Origin: Bacteroidales bacterium
GTDB lineage: Bacteria; Bacteroidota; Bacteroidia; Bacteroidales; Marinilabiliaceae
DNA: 64,000 nt
Reading direction: 5' to 3'
NCBI GenBank assembly: GCA_015061285.1
Contig: SUWW01000003.1
Span: 62,001-126,000, forward strand
Part shown: positions 1 to 9,877 of the stretch, one piece after another
Layout of the letters: each line of letters opens with the position of its first letter
Numbering within the stretch: position 1 is the stretch's first letter
Made by a program: the position numbers and the translations under genes
The notes under the pieces: generated by a model
What the model was told of the DNA's origin: nothing
What the model saw: the letters and a program-made list of their open reading frames with translations, nothing else
Database searches by the model: none

Positions 1-10
1 ATAATGATGA

Positions 11-3000
11 TTATTCGCATGTTTCTAATTGTTTATTTTCGATGTTAGTAAGCAGAGCTGCTACTTCACACATAGACTGAAGTGTGGCGGCGAGACAAAG
101 TTTGCCTTTTAGCTCTTTGAGTTTCACGCGTTTAGGATTCTGTTGAATCCAATTAATTATGTTGCTAAATGTAGCCGATTGGTAGAAAGCCGAATTTTGG
201 TCGGATACAAAGTAGAGTAGTAATTGTTTGTTTTTGAATACAAGTTTCTCTATACCAAGTCGTTCGGCTGTCTTACGTATGCCTACGATATGCAAGAGTT
301 GTTCGCTGACTTCAGGCAGAGGTCCGAATCGGTCGATTAGTTGAGCGCGGAATTTCTCAATCTCCTCGTTGCTATTGAGGTTGTCGAGAACTTTGTAGAG
401 TTTTATACGCTCCGATATGCTACTTATGTATGTATCGGGGAATAGGAGCTCTTCGTCGGTATCGATTTGGCAATCAGCGACGTATAGTAGATTTGTGTCG
501 TTTTGACCGCCTGCGCCATCTGCAAATACTTGTTGCGGGTCGTTTTGTCGGAGTTCAATGAGAGCTTCGTTCAAAATTTTTTGATATGTTTCGTAGCCTA
601 TATCACTGATAAAACCAGATTGCTCGGCACCAAGCACATCACCCGCGCCACGAACATCGAGGTCTTGCATAGCTATGTTGAATCCACTGCCAAGATCCGA
701 GAAGTCTTCGATGATTTTTAGTCGACGTCGGGCTTCTTGGGTGAGAGTGGAGAGTGGCGGTGCAAAAAGGTAGCAAAAGGCTTTTACGTTGCTTCGTCCT
801 ACGCGTCCACGTAGTTGATGGAGCTCGCTAAGACCAAACTGATGCGCGTTGTTTATAATTATAGTGTTGGCATTAGGTATGTCGAGTCCCGATTCGATGA
901 TGGTGGTGGCAAGTAGCACATCGTATTGACCATCTATGAAATCGAGCATTATGCTTTCGAGTTCCGTACCGTCCATTTGCCCATGAGCCACTACGGTGCG
1001 TACATCAGGAAGTAGATTATTTACAATGCGCTGGAGTTCGTAGAGATGCGACACGCGATTGTTTATAATGAACACTTGACCGCCGCGTTCAATTTCATTT
1101 TGTATGGCAAAACGAATAGAATCTTCGCTAAATGTTTCAATATGAGTCTCAATTGGCTGACGGTTGGCTGGTGGTGTTGTAAGTACGCTCAAGTCGCGTG
1201 CTCCCATAAGAGAGAATTGTAAGGTGCGAGGAATAGGCGTAGCGGTGAGAGTGAGAGTGTCGACATTGAGTTTGAGAGAACGGAGTTTCTCTTTTACGCC
1301 CACGCCGAAACGTTGCTCTTCGTCTATTATAAGTAGACCTAAATCTTTGAATTTTACGTCTTTACCTATCACTCTGTGCGTACCAATTATAATATCTACA
1401 TCGCCAGCTTCAAGGCGTTTCAATATGGCTCGAACTTCGCTTGGTTTACGCATACGGCTTACATATTCAACCTTACAAGGCAACCCTTTCAGGCGCGCCG
1501 AAAATGTATTGTAGTGTTGAAACGCAAGTACTGTGGTAGGCACAAGCACAGCCACTTGTTTGCTATCGCACACAGCCTTGAATGCTGCTCTAATGGCAAG
1601 TTCCGTTTTGCCAAAGCCTACATCGCCACAAACGAGGCGGTCCATAGGGACATCGCGTTCCATGTCGGCCTTTATCATTTGCGTAGCTTTTTCTTGGTCG
1701 GGCGTGTCTTCATAGAAAAACGATGCTTCGAGCTCGTTTTGCAGATAGCTATCGGGCGAGAATGCAAATCCGCGTTCTTCTTGGCGTTGCGCGTAGAGTG
1801 CAATAAGTTCACGAGCAATATCCTTAACTCGGCTCTTAGCGCGCTCCTTCAGTTTGCTCCAATGTGCAGCACCAAGTTTATCGATTTTGGGCTCTACACC
1901 ATCTTTGCCTCGATATTTACTAATCTTATGGAGCGATTGCACATTCACAAAAAGAGTGTCGCCTTCGCGAAACGTTAGTCGTATGGCTTCAAATTTATGA
2001 CCATTGGCTTCGGTTGTGACGAGTCCGTTGAATACACCAATGCCGTGATCGACGTGCACCACATAGTCGCCAACATTGAGTTGACTAAGTTCGCGAAGTG
2101 TTATCTGCTGCTGGGCTCCACGTGTGCTCTCGTTGCGTAGTGTATACTTATGAAAACGCTCAAAAATCTGGTGATCGGTATAGAAACAGCGCCGAGCTTC
2201 GCGGTCGACAAAGCCTTGATGTAGAATGGTGCGCAGTTCGCGATATTTAATCTTTCGTTTTCTCTGCGACAAAATATCTCGCAAACGCTCTACTTGTCTG
2301 CTGTTGTCTGAGAGTATATATACATCGTAGCCATCAGCGTTTTTATAGTAAATATCATCTTCAAGCATGTCGAAATTCTTCTTGAAGAGCGGCTGTGGCA
2401 CGCAGTCGAAATTGATTGATGGATTGTCGGTGCTGCGGTTGGTGAAGTCTATCATCTTTGAGGCAAGCAGCTCGTTCCATTCATTGCCGCTACAAAACTG
2501 ACTACGCAATACTTTTTGACCATCGTCGGCTTTCAAATCGACGATAGTTTCTACGTAGTCGTTCATCAAGTCGGTGGTAAGATGGTGTGCAACTGTCCAA
2601 ACCATGCAATCTTCGCCAATGACTTGCGAAAGTGGCATCATCTCGCCAGAGTCGTCGTTATGTTCAATGTCGGGCACTATGGCTATTTTGTCGTGCGAGC
2701 CTGTCGACAATTGACTCTCGAGCTCAAATGAGCGAATAGAGTCTACCTCGTCGCCAAAGAAGTCGATACGTTGTGGCTCATCATCGGCATAAGAAAAGAC
2801 ATCGACAATGGAGCCTCGCACAGAGTATTGTCCTGGTTCGTATACAAAATCGACGCGGTTGAAGCCATATTCCATAAGCACTTCACAAAGAAACGAGATG
2901 CTCAGTTGGGCGCCTTTTTCAACTTCTAAGATGTGTTGCGAGAATCGTTGTGCCGACATCACCTTTTCGCATAATGCCGATGGATACGTTACCACATATA

Positions 3001-3355
3001 CACTATCATCGCTAAGAAGGTGGCTGAGCGATTCGATGCGCAATTGAATGTTTTGAGCATCGTAGTTTTCTGGCGTAGGTTGATGTTTGAACGATGATGG
3101 TAAGAAAAATACACGTTCAGTACCCAGCAATCGGGTGAGATCGTGGTATATATATGGTGCATCGTCCTTTTCAGGGCAGATGATGAGGTTTCGTTTGAAG
3201 CCTGTTGCTGCAATTGCTACTGCTGTCATTGAGGCTTGCACACCGCCCACGTTGAGTTGGTGCACGTTGCTCGAGGCAAACTGGCGAAGTCTATCTATGC
3301 GCTGATCGTTGGCGTATAGCTTAATAATATCATCTGTTTGTGTCGTTCCCATCAA
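11..3355 (-). CDS. mfd: Transcription-repair coupling factor Mfd
   Basis: Mfd is a DNA translocase that removes RNA polymerase stalled at lesions and recruits UvrA for nucleotide excision repair. At 1114 residues it has full family length. The N-terminal third resembles the UvrB-like module. A CarD-like RNA-polymerase-interaction domain begins near residue 425 (NVGDYVVHVDHGIGVF). Superfamily 2 helicase motifs follow: Walker A GDVGFGKTE near 577, the DEEQ box near 677, TATPIPRTL, and QLRGRVGRS. The TRCF C-terminal domain ends the protein. A second Met follows the first, so the start could be one codon later. It lies downstream of the PpiD-like gene on the same strand but is separated from it by a terminator. 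Confidence 0.97.
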   Translation of the reverse strand: MMGTTQTDDIIKLYANDQRIDRLRQFASSNVHQLNVGGVQASMTAVAIAATGFKRNLIICPEKDDAPYIYHDLTRLLGTERVFFLPSSFKHQPTPENYDAQNIQLRIESLSHLLSDDSVYVVTYPSALCEKVMSAQRFSQHILEVEKGAQLSISFLCEVLMEYGFNRVDFVYEPGQYSVRGSIVDVFSYADDEPQRIDFFGDEVDSIRSFELESQLSTGSHDKIAIVPDIEHNDDSGEMMPLSQVIGEDCMVWTVAHHLTTDLMNDYVETIVDLKADDGQKVLRSQFCSGNEWNELLASKMIDFTNRSTDNPSINFDCVPQPLFKKNFDMLEDDIYYKNADGYDVYILSDNSRQVERLRDILSQRKRKIKYRELRTILHQGFVDREARRCFYTDHQIFERFHKYTLRNESTRGAQQQITLRELSQLNVGDYVVHVDHGIGVFNGLVTTEANGHKFEAIRLTFREGDTLFVNVQSLHKISKYRGKDGVEPKIDKLGAAHWSKLKERAKSRVKDIARELIALYAQRQEERGFAFSPDSYLQNELEASFFYEDTPDQEKATQMIKADMERDVPMDRLVCGDVGFGKTELAIRAAFKAVCDSKQVAVLVPTTVLAFQHYNTFSARLKGLPCKVEYVSRMRKPSEVRAILKRLEAGDVDIIIGTHRVIGKDVKFKDLGLLIIDEEQRFGVGVKEKLRSLKLNVDTLTLTATPIPRTLQFSLMGARDLSVLTTPPANRQPIETHIETFSEDSIRFAIQNEIERGGQVFIINNRVSHLYELQRIVNNLLPDVRTVVAHGQMDGTELESIMLDFIDGQYDVLLATTIIESGLDIPNANTIIINNAHQFGLSELHQLRGRVGRSNVKAFCYLFAPPLSTLTQEARRRLKIIEDFSDLGSGFNIAMQDLDVRGAGDVLGAEQSGFISDIGYETYQKILNEALIELRQNDPQQVFADGAGGQNDTNLLYVADCQIDTDEELLFPDTYISSISERIKLYKVLDNLNSNEEIEKFRAQLIDRFGPLPEVSEQLLHIVGIRKTAERLGIEKLVFKNKQLLLYFVSDQNSAFYQSATFSNIINWIQQNPKRVKLKELKGKLCLAATLQSMCEVAALLTNIENKQLETCE

Positions 3356-3379
3356 CTTTATGTATCCAGTTGTAAATAC

Positions 3380-3414
3380 AAAAAATCAGAGACTACCATT
3401 CAGCAGCCTCTGAT
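3380..3414 (-). terminator. Rho-independent terminator after the ppiD-like gene
   Basis: Read on the minus strand, the stem halves ATCAGAG (3408-3414) and CTCTGAT (3385-3391) are followed by a run of T (A-run 3380-3385 on the plus strand). It lies just after the PpiD-like stop and before mfd, so it should separate the two transcripts. Confidence 0.75.
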
Positions 3415-3437
3415 ATATATTGTTAGTTCTTTGTCTC

Positions 3438-5489
3438 TTAATAGAAGAGAATTCTGTTGTCCTCGACATTTGCTTTGTCGGTAACAACACGCTCGTTGAG
3501 GCTAAAGATGTAGCTGAACGATTGTGCATAGCTATTGCGAATAGCGTCTGCTTGAGCAGGTGCTGCCTCTTGATTTACAACACTGTATACATACACAGCA
3601 TTGTTGCCTTTTACTGAGCCAATTTTGCCTACTTCTGCCGAAACGAGGCTACCAACCAAAGCTGGCTCTACGCCTGCGCCTGCAACATTGTAAGATGCGA
3701 AGGTTACATTCTTAACCGAATCTACTTTCGAGTTGTATTTAGCAGCTACTTCTGCGAGAGGTAGGTTTGCTATAGCACTCTCTATTTGAGCGGCTTTCTT
3801 CTCGTTGAGTATTTCATTGTTGAGCGATGCGCTAACTTCTTCGACTGGAGCATAACCCTTCTCTTGTGCTTTTGTAAGCACTGCAACTATGAATTGGTCG
3901 TTTGCTTCGAAAATGTCTGAAACTTCGTCTATGTCAGCTTTGAATGCCCATTTTACTATATCGCGAGCCGAGGTGATAGCGTTTACATTATGTTGGTTAG
4001 TGCGCAAGCCATTGCCAAAACGCTTGATAAGGTTGAATGTGTCAACAGCTGCCTCGAACTGCTCACGTGTTTTAGCTACGTTCAAGAATTGATATGCTTG
4101 ATCGTAGGTACTTTGGTGAGTCTTCGCGCTATAGTTGATAGTTTTTTCAATAGTTGCTATGCTGTATTTAGTGCCTGCAACGCCTTTGTCTTGTACGTTG
4201 ATGATGTGGGTGCCGAACTGCGATTTCACCATTACAACAGCACCTTTAGCATTGTTGAAGCATGCTTCATTGAATTCAGGAACCATGCGGCCATCTTCAA
4301 ACCAATCGAGATCGCCACCGTTGATAGCAGAACCTTGGTCTTCGCTATACTTACGAGCCAACTCAGCGAAGTTTGAACTATTCTTCGAGAGTACGTTGTA
4401 TAGACTGTCTGCCAACTGCTCGTTTTGGGTGATAAGTATGTGGCGTGCTTTTACTGAGTCAGGACGTTGAACAATTTCTACAAGGCGGCTCATTTTGTAT
4501 TCGTTGCCATCGCGATATGGACCATAAACGTCGTTTACTTTGGCCGACTTGATGAATTCTGCAAGTACGGTAGGCAACTGCGATTCTTTTTGATATGTCT
4601 TGTATACCTCAACGTCAGAATTCATGTGAGCGTAGTCGAAAGCATCGGTTTCAGGATTTTCGAAATCAGCTTTCATCGATTCGAGATCTTTCTCGAGATC
4701 TTCGATATCTTCTTGCGAAGGACGAATAGGGAAAGCTACGTATTCGATGTCTCGAGTAGCGTCAACTTTGTATATCTCTTTTTTCTTATTGTAGAGGTTG
4801 TTAATCTCCGATTTAGAAACGTTGATGGTGCTGTCTGGGATAGCGCTAAAACGAACGTTTACAAGTTCTGCCGATACGCTTTTCGCACGGAGAGCACTAT
4901 CTTGTTGAGCCTCAGCATTAGTGCAGTAGATGCCTGCAAAAAGGAGTCCGTTGTATTTGTCGGAAAGACGAGCACGACGAAGTTCTTTTTCAACGTTGTC
5001 CCAATAGAAAGTGGCTTGAGCATCTTGATTCTTGTAAGTGAGGAAGTTTTCTGCCATGCTTCTATCGTAAACACCAGTCTGTGGGTTGGTGAAGAGGTTG
5101 CGAAGAATAGGGGCAATGTGGTTGCCTGTAGCCATGTCGAGAATCTCGGCTGAGGTGACATCTACGCCTGCGCCTTCGTATACCTGCTCAAATGCCATAT
5201 CGTGAACGAGAGTTTGCCAAACGCGCTCACGAAGCTGGTTTTGCTGCTCTTCGTTGAGCGACATGCTTCGAGAGTTGAGCTTGTAGAACTCTTCCTGTAT
5301 ATCCACTAAGTTTTGATAATCTTGAACTTTGATCTTTTCTCCGGCAACTTCGCCGAGTTTATCTCCATTTGAGAAAATGTTGTTTCCGTTTCCGATAAAA
5401 TCTGTCAAAACGAAAGCTAAGAGTGCCAAACCTACAATTACCGTTATTAACACTCCGGCCTTATTTCTAAGGGTTTGTAATGCTGCCAT
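3438..5489 (-). CDS. PpiD/SurA-like membrane-anchored peptidyl-prolyl isomerase
   Basis: This is a periplasmic folding factor tethered to the inner membrane. After a short cytoplasmic N-terminus, one hydrophobic segment (about residues 13-33) anchors the protein. A SurA-type N-terminal chaperone region follows. A parvulin (PpiC) domain starts near residue 342 (VKARHILI) and contains the typical GGDLDWF and MVPEFNEA segments. The C-terminal 240 residues resemble a second, degenerate rotamase or chaperone region. At 683 residues it is in the range of Bacteroidetes PpiD-like proteins. It is probably transcribed alone, with a promoter at 5533-5562 and a terminator at 3380-3414. The family is clear, but the clients and the catalytic activity are inferred. 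Confidence 0.9.
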   Translation of the reverse strand: MAALQTLRNKAGVLITVIVGLALLAFVLTDFIGNGNNIFSNGDKLGEVAGEKIKVQDYQNLVDIQEEFYKLNSRSMSLNEEQQNQLRERVWQTLVHDMAFEQVYEGAGVDVTSAEILDMATGNHIAPILRNLFTNPQTGVYDRSMAENFLTYKNQDAQATFYWDNVEKELRRARLSDKYNGLLFAGIYCTNAEAQQDSALRAKSVSAELVNVRFSAIPDSTINVSKSEINNLYNKKKEIYKVDATRDIEYVAFPIRPSQEDIEDLEKDLESMKADFENPETDAFDYAHMNSDVEVYKTYQKESQLPTVLAEFIKSAKVNDVYGPYRDGNEYKMSRLVEIVQRPDSVKARHILITQNEQLADSLYNVLSKNSSNFAELARKYSEDQGSAINGGDLDWFEDGRMVPEFNEACFNNAKGAVVMVKSQFGTHIINVQDKGVAGTKYSIATIEKTINYSAKTHQSTYDQAYQFLNVAKTREQFEAAVDTFNLIKRFGNGLRTNQHNVNAITSARDIVKWAFKADIDEVSDIFEANDQFIVAVLTKAQEKGYAPVEEVSASLNNEILNEKKAAQIESAIANLPLAEVAAKYNSKVDSVKNVTFASYNVAGAGVEPALVGSLVSAEVGKIGSVKGNNAVYVYSVVNQEAAPAQADAIRNSYAQSFSYIFSLNERVVTDKANVEDNRILFY

Positions 5490-5532
5490 TTTATGTTATA
5501 GTATATTTATTTTGTTTTCTAAAATCGAGCGG

Positions 5533-5562
5533 CAAATATACGCTCTTATTGTCTTTTCCAAA
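5533..5562 (-). promoter_or_regulatory. Bacteroidetes-type promoter for the ppiD-like gene
   Basis: On the minus strand, TATATTTG (5533-5540) matches the TAnnTTTG -7 consensus, and TTTG (5559-5562) lies 18 bp upstream. The start codon is about 44 bp downstream of the -7 box. Confidence 0.6.
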
Positions 5563-5636
5563 ATAGACTTTTTACATTTTTTCAGAATTCACGTTTTGCA
5601 GTGCATATTTGCCATGTGTATGTAGCTGAAGCCTTG

Positions 5637-7238
5637 CTAATATTCAAGTTTTTCAAGTTTTACGTTTAGCAATATTGTCTCGCTTTTCGTCTTGTTTTGT
5701 GTGCTGAATTTTAGCTTCTGATTTTTACAACCTTCTGCACCACAAAGCACTATATAATCAACATCTTTATCTACTACTAAAGCGAATTGCCCATTTTCGT
5801 CGGGTGTGAGCTTTTGATTTGTGCCATCTGACCCTATCAAGCGAACAAAAGCCTTTTGTGGTGGTGTGCCATCGGCTGTTGCCACCGTGCCCGACATTGA
5901 GAGTATCATTGGTGGTAAAACGAACGAATAGATGTTGTCGATGCCTTTCGAACCTGCGCGACTGCTACTTAAGTATCCCTCTTCTTTGTTGTCTTTGAAT
6001 ATTATGCCAAAGTCGTCGGCAGAACTATTTATGGGCAATCCCATATTACTTACACGATAGATTCCTCTTTCGTCGAGGTGGGCCAAGTAGATGTCCAATC
6101 CGCCAAAACCGGGTTGACCATTGCTGCTGAAATAGAGGTCGCCGTTGTTGCGTATGTATGGAAACATCTCATCGCCACGAGTGTTTATGAGCGCGCCAAG
6201 GTTTTCGGCTTTCGACCAATCGCCAGAAGCTGTTTTTTGTGTTTTGTATATATCCTTACCGCCCATAGCGCCAGGATAATCGCAGTCGCTGACGAAGTAG
6301 AGCGTAGTGCCGTCGGGCGAGATGGCAGGATGTGCCACCATGATGGTGGAGTCGCCGCCCGGAATGATGCGCACTGGCTCGCCCCAACGTCCACCAGAAC
6401 GCGTCGTCTCGAAGCATTGTGGCGTGTTTGGCTCTGTCTCGCTATATGGACAACGAGTGAAGTACATCGTCTTGCCGTCGGAGGTAATCGATGGCGTACC
6501 ATCATCAATATTATTAGCGAATGGCTCTTCGAGGTGTTCGGGGTCGGTCCAATTGCCTTGACCATCGATTTTAGTCATATATATGCCCGAATTGCCTTGA
6601 CCGGTAATGCGGTTCATCTTTCTGCGTCGTTTTGCTACGCGCATCGAGGTGATGTAAACCACATCGTAGCCATCGCCAACGAAAGCCGGCGAATAGTCCG
6701 AATACTTGGAGTTGAACTCTTTAGCAAGGTTCACAATGTAGCCACTGTCGGGAACGGCCGAAGGATTGAACGACGTGATAGTGTTCCACTGCTCCTCGGT
6801 CATCTTGATGGATTGTAAGCCGTTGCGGGCGCGTGGGTCGTTTTTATGACGTGCTAAGTATGTATCGAACGACTCGCGAGCGCCTTCAAAATCGCCTGTT
6901 GCTCGCTGACATTCTCCTAAGTAGAGTAGTGCAATATCGTCGGAATATTTATAGCGAACAGCTGTTTTGTAATATCCCGAAGCCTTTTTGAACTGACCGC
7001 GAAGTCTGTAACACTCGCCGAGATAGAAAGCATATTCACCCTTCACATCGCGTGGCAGACCAGGTTTGGCGTAGGCTTTTGATAGCTTACTTATTGCTCG
7101 GTCGTATTCGCCAATCTCGAAGGCCTTTTTGCCCGCAGGTCCAGCGCCGCGACAACTCGAAAAAAGCAATGTAGTCGTAGCAACGAGTGCTACGACTAAC
7201 ATTATATGTATGTTTCTACTTAGTTGGTTGGTAGTCAT
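5637..7238 (-). CDS. TPR/PD40 beta-propeller lipoprotein, PorE-like without an OmpA domain
   Basis: This is a predicted outer-membrane lipoprotein of 533 residues. The signal peptide ends in lipobox LFSSC with the lipidated Cys at residue 29. Tetratricopeptide-like helices follow (about 35-150). Next come PD40/WD40-like propeller repeats, seen as recurring SPDGTTLYF, NNGDLYFSS and KDIY-type segments (about 180-440). A carboxypeptidase-regulatory-like beta-sandwich (about 450-530) ends the protein. This order is that of type IX secretion PorE and related proteins, but the usual C-terminal OmpA peptidoglycan-binding domain is absent. The gene starts 4 bp after the argS stop, so the two are probably co-transcribed. 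The specific role is unknown. Confidence 0.85.
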   Translation of the reverse strand: MTTNQLSRNIHIMLVVALVATTTLLFSSCRGAGPAGKKAFEIGEYDRAISKLSKAYAKPGLPRDVKGEYAFYLGECYRLRGQFKKASGYYKTAVRYKYSDDIALLYLGECQRATGDFEGARESFDTYLARHKNDPRARNGLQSIKMTEEQWNTITSFNPSAVPDSGYIVNLAKEFNSKYSDYSPAFVGDGYDVVYITSMRVAKRRRKMNRITGQGNSGIYMTKIDGQGNWTDPEHLEEPFANNIDDGTPSITSDGKTMYFTRCPYSETEPNTPQCFETTRSGGRWGEPVRIIPGGDSTIMVAHPAISPDGTTLYFVSDCDYPGAMGGKDIYKTQKTASGDWSKAENLGALINTRGDEMFPYIRNNGDLYFSSNGQPGFGGLDIYLAHLDERGIYRVSNMGLPINSSADDFGIIFKDNKEEGYLSSSRAGSKGIDNIYSFVLPPMILSMSGTVATADGTPPQKAFVRLIGSDGTNQKLTPDENGQFALVVDKDVDYIVLCGAEGCKNQKLKFSTQNKTKSETILLNVKLEKLEY

Positions 7239-7242
7239 ATTA

Positions 7243-9060
7243 TTACATGCGTTCAGGCATCTCTATGCCAAGAATCCACATTGCGCGTTTGAGCACGTTA
7301 GATACCACGTTGCTGATGAGAAGACGGTTGCCACGTTTTGCAGCATCTTCTTCGCGGAGCATTGGGTAATCGTGATAGAATTGGTTGTATTCGCAAGCGA
7401 GGTCGTATACATAATTAGCTATGATAGCTGGGCTATATACCTTGCCTGCATCGGCCACGATAGCTGGGAATTGGTCGATGATACGTATGAGCTGAAGCTC
7501 TTTGTCTTCCAAAAGTTCTGCTTTGAGCGTGGTAGGCAATTCGTAGTTAGAATCGGCAGCCTTACGCATGAGCGAACGAATACGCGCGTATGAATATTGA
7601 ATGAATGGACCTGTGTTGCCGTTGAAATCGATAGATTCCTTAGGGTTGAAGGTCATATTCTTCTTTGGGTCGACTTTCAAGATGAAGTATTTGAGAGCAC
7701 CAAGAGCCAAGATACGGAAAGTGTTTTCGGCCTCTTCGGTGCTGTAGCCTTCGAGTTTGCCGCGTTCTTTGCTCATCTCGCGAGCCGAGTCGATCATGTC
7801 AGCAATGAGGTCGTCGGCATCGACAACGGTACCTTCGCGGCTCTTCATCTTGCCTTCGGGAAGCTCTACCATGCCATAGCTATAGTGCATGAGGTCTTTG
7901 CCCCACTTGAAACCAAGACGGTCGAGGAGTATAGAGAGCACTTGGAAATGGTAGTTCTGCTCGTTACCAACTACATAAATCATCTTGTCGATTTGGTAGT
8001 CGTTGAAGCGAGTCTTTGCCGTACCAATATCTTGAGTCATGTATACGCTGGTGCCGTCTTTGCGGAGAAGGAGTTTCTCGTCGAGACCATCTTTGGTGAG
8101 GTCGGCCCAAACAGAGCCATCGTCGCGGCGATAGAATGCACCATTCTTGAGGCCCTCGAGCACTTGCTCTTTGCCTATTTTGTAAGTATTAGATTCGTAA
8201 TAAATCTTATCGAAATCTACGCCGAGCATCTTGTACGTATCGTCGAAGCCAGCATAAACCCAGTTGTTCATCATTTCCCAGAGGTCGCGTACTTCTTTGT
8301 CACCAGCCTCCCATTTGCGAAGCATCTCGCGAGCCTCAGCCATGATTTCCGATTTAGCTTCGGCAGCGGCTTTGCGTTCCTCTTCGTCGGCAATGGCACG
8401 CACTTCGGCATCGTTCTCCATGATGCTCTTGAGCTCTTTTTTGTATTCTACGTCGAATTTTACGTAGAAATCGCCTACAAGGTGGTCGCCCTTCTTGCCT
8501 GCCTGCTCAGGAGTGATATTGTTGCCCCAACGTTTCCAAGCGAGCATACTTTTGCAAATATGTATACCGCGGTCGTTGACGATGTTGGTCTTTATCACGC
8601 GGTTGCCGTTGGCCTCCACAAGGCGCGACAGAGAATAACCGAGCAAAATATTACGCATGTGGCCAAGGTGCAGCGGTTTGTTGGTGTTTGGCGATGAATA
8701 TTCAATCATCACTTGAGGCGAGTTGCTTTCTGCCTTGCGGAAGCCATAATTATCGTCGGCTGCGGCAGCGGCAAGTTTGTCGGCCCAATAATCTTTCGAC
8801 AAGCAGAGGTTCAAGAAACCTTTTATCACTTCGAATTTGTCGACGGCTTTCACATCAGCCACGATAGCTTCGCCAAGTTCCTTACCAGTAACGTCGGGCG
8901 ATTTCTTCGATAAACGAAGCAACGGAAATACCACAACGGTGTAGTCGCCTACTTGATCCTTGCGGGTAACCACTACTTGTATTTTATCAGGTTCGATGCT
9001 CTCACCATAGAGCTTTTGCACTGCATTAGCTACAGATTGCGCAATTTGTTGTTCTATCAT
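7243..9060 (-). CDS. argS: Arginyl-tRNA synthetase
   Basis: ArgS is a class I aminoacyl-tRNA synthetase that charges tRNA-Arg. At 605 residues it has normal length. It has an N-terminal Add-1 domain, the HIGH signature as HLGHM near residue 131 within SSPNTNKPLHLGHMRN, a KMSKS-like KMKSR near 404, and a C-terminal DALR anticodon-binding helix bundle that begins after NTGPFIQYSYARIRS. An acidic, Glu/Ala-rich helical stretch near 230-260 belongs to the catalytic-domain insertion. The lipoprotein gene at 5637-7238 follows after only 4 bp. No convincing promoter was found in the repeat-rich upstream gap. Confidence 0.97.
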   Translation of the reverse strand: MIEQQIAQSVANAVQKLYGESIEPDKIQVVVTRKDQVGDYTVVVFPLLRLSKKSPDVTGKELGEAIVADVKAVDKFEVIKGFLNLCLSKDYWADKLAAAAADDNYGFRKAESNSPQVMIEYSSPNTNKPLHLGHMRNILLGYSLSRLVEANGNRVIKTNIVNDRGIHICKSMLAWKRWGNNITPEQAGKKGDHLVGDFYVKFDVEYKKELKSIMENDAEVRAIADEEERKAAAEAKSEIMAEAREMLRKWEAGDKEVRDLWEMMNNWVYAGFDDTYKMLGVDFDKIYYESNTYKIGKEQVLEGLKNGAFYRRDDGSVWADLTKDGLDEKLLLRKDGTSVYMTQDIGTAKTRFNDYQIDKMIYVVGNEQNYHFQVLSILLDRLGFKWGKDLMHYSYGMVELPEGKMKSREGTVVDADDLIADMIDSAREMSKERGKLEGYSTEEAENTFRILALGALKYFILKVDPKKNMTFNPKESIDFNGNTGPFIQYSYARIRSLMRKAADSNYELPTTLKAELLEDKELQLIRIIDQFPAIVADAGKVYSPAIIANYVYDLACEYNQFYHDYPMLREEDAAKRGNRLLISNVVSNVLKRAMWILGIEMPERM

Positions 9061-9185
9061 TATTGTAAGTTATAAGTTCTAAGTTAGTGAGTTGTAAGTT
9101 GTTCTAAGTTCAAAGTTTAGAGTTCAAAGTTCAAGGTTCAAAGTTCAATTTTGAATTTTCAATTCTCAACTTTCAATTTTCAATT
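9061..9185. repeat. AT-rich degenerate short tandem repeat
   Basis: Short units related to AAGTTCAAAGTT change midway into TTCAATTTTCAATT. The tract fills the gap between argS and the HAD gene and runs about 20 bp into the HAD reading frame, where it encodes that protein's last residues and stop codon. Similar AT-rich motifs occur at 53801-53840 and, more weakly, at 18635-18665 and 55344-55380. This looks like a dispersed low-complexity repeat. Confidence 0.7.
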
Positions 9186-9840
9186 CCCCATTTCTCCACG
9201 CTTCCGACAACTCTTCAGTTGAACCGAGAAGTATGTCGGCACCTTCGTTGAGTAGGTAGCTATCTTCGAGGTCACCCGTATTTACGGCTATCGTAAAAAT
9301 GTCAGCGGCTTTTGAAGCACGAATGCCAAGTGGCGCATTTTCTACCACAACGCAGTCGGCAGCACTCACTTTGGCACGTTCCACGGCAATGAGGTATGGT
9401 TCTGGGTCTGGTTTGCCACGCTTCACGTCGGCTCCGCTGATGATGTGATCGACATCGAAACCAAAGTCGTGTCCGAGTTTGTTCACAAGCGACGGCTGAC
9501 GTGAGCCTGTAACTACAAACGTTTGAATATTATTATTGCGAAGCCACGTGATAAGTTCCGCCATGCCTTTCATCTTTGGTGCAGGCGGGAACGTATCTAC
9601 TATTTGTGTTTTGCGTCCATAGATACGCTTAACATCTTCATCGGTAGCATCGTGACCAAACAAGCGATTGTATACCGTATTTATGGTGCTACTTCCCGTG
9701 CGTCCTTCGTTGATGTAGGCGTCCTTAGGCTCGAATGAGATGCCCTCGGCTGCAAATGTCGCCACCCACGATTTGGCGTGAATAGGCATACTGTCGTAGA
9801 GAACGCCGTCCATATCGAAGAAAACTGCTTTTATTGCCAT
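9166..9840 (-). CDS. HAD-superfamily phosphatase, beta-phosphoglucomutase-like
   Basis: This is a 224-residue haloacid-dehalogenase hydrolase. Motif I is FFDMDG with nucleophile Asp9 and acid/base Asp11. A helical cap domain follows (about 15-85). Motif II is VVTGSRQPS. The motif III Lys is in GKPDPEPY, and motif IV is VVVENAPLGI. This set is typical of the beta-phosphoglucomutase and sugar-phosphatase subgroup, which acts on small phosphorylated metabolites in the cytoplasm. The substrate cannot be read from sequence. The last codons (GELKIES) are encoded by the AT-rich repeat at 9061-9185, so the extreme C-terminus may be a late acquisition. It is divergent from the MBL-fold gene. Confidence 0.88.
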   Translation of the reverse strand: MAIKAVFFDMDGVLYDSMPIHAKSWVATFAAEGISFEPKDAYINEGRTGSSTINTVYNRLFGHDATDEDVKRIYGRKTQIVDTFPPAPKMKGMAELITWLRNNNIQTFVVTGSRQPSLVNKLGHDFGFDVDHIISGADVKRGKPDPEPYLIAVERAKVSAADCVVVENAPLGIRASKAADIFTIAVNTGDLEDSYLLNEGADILLGSTEELSEAWRNGELKIES

Positions 9841-9877
9841 CGGTCGTTATTAATTGTTTATCGCTATAAAACGGGCG

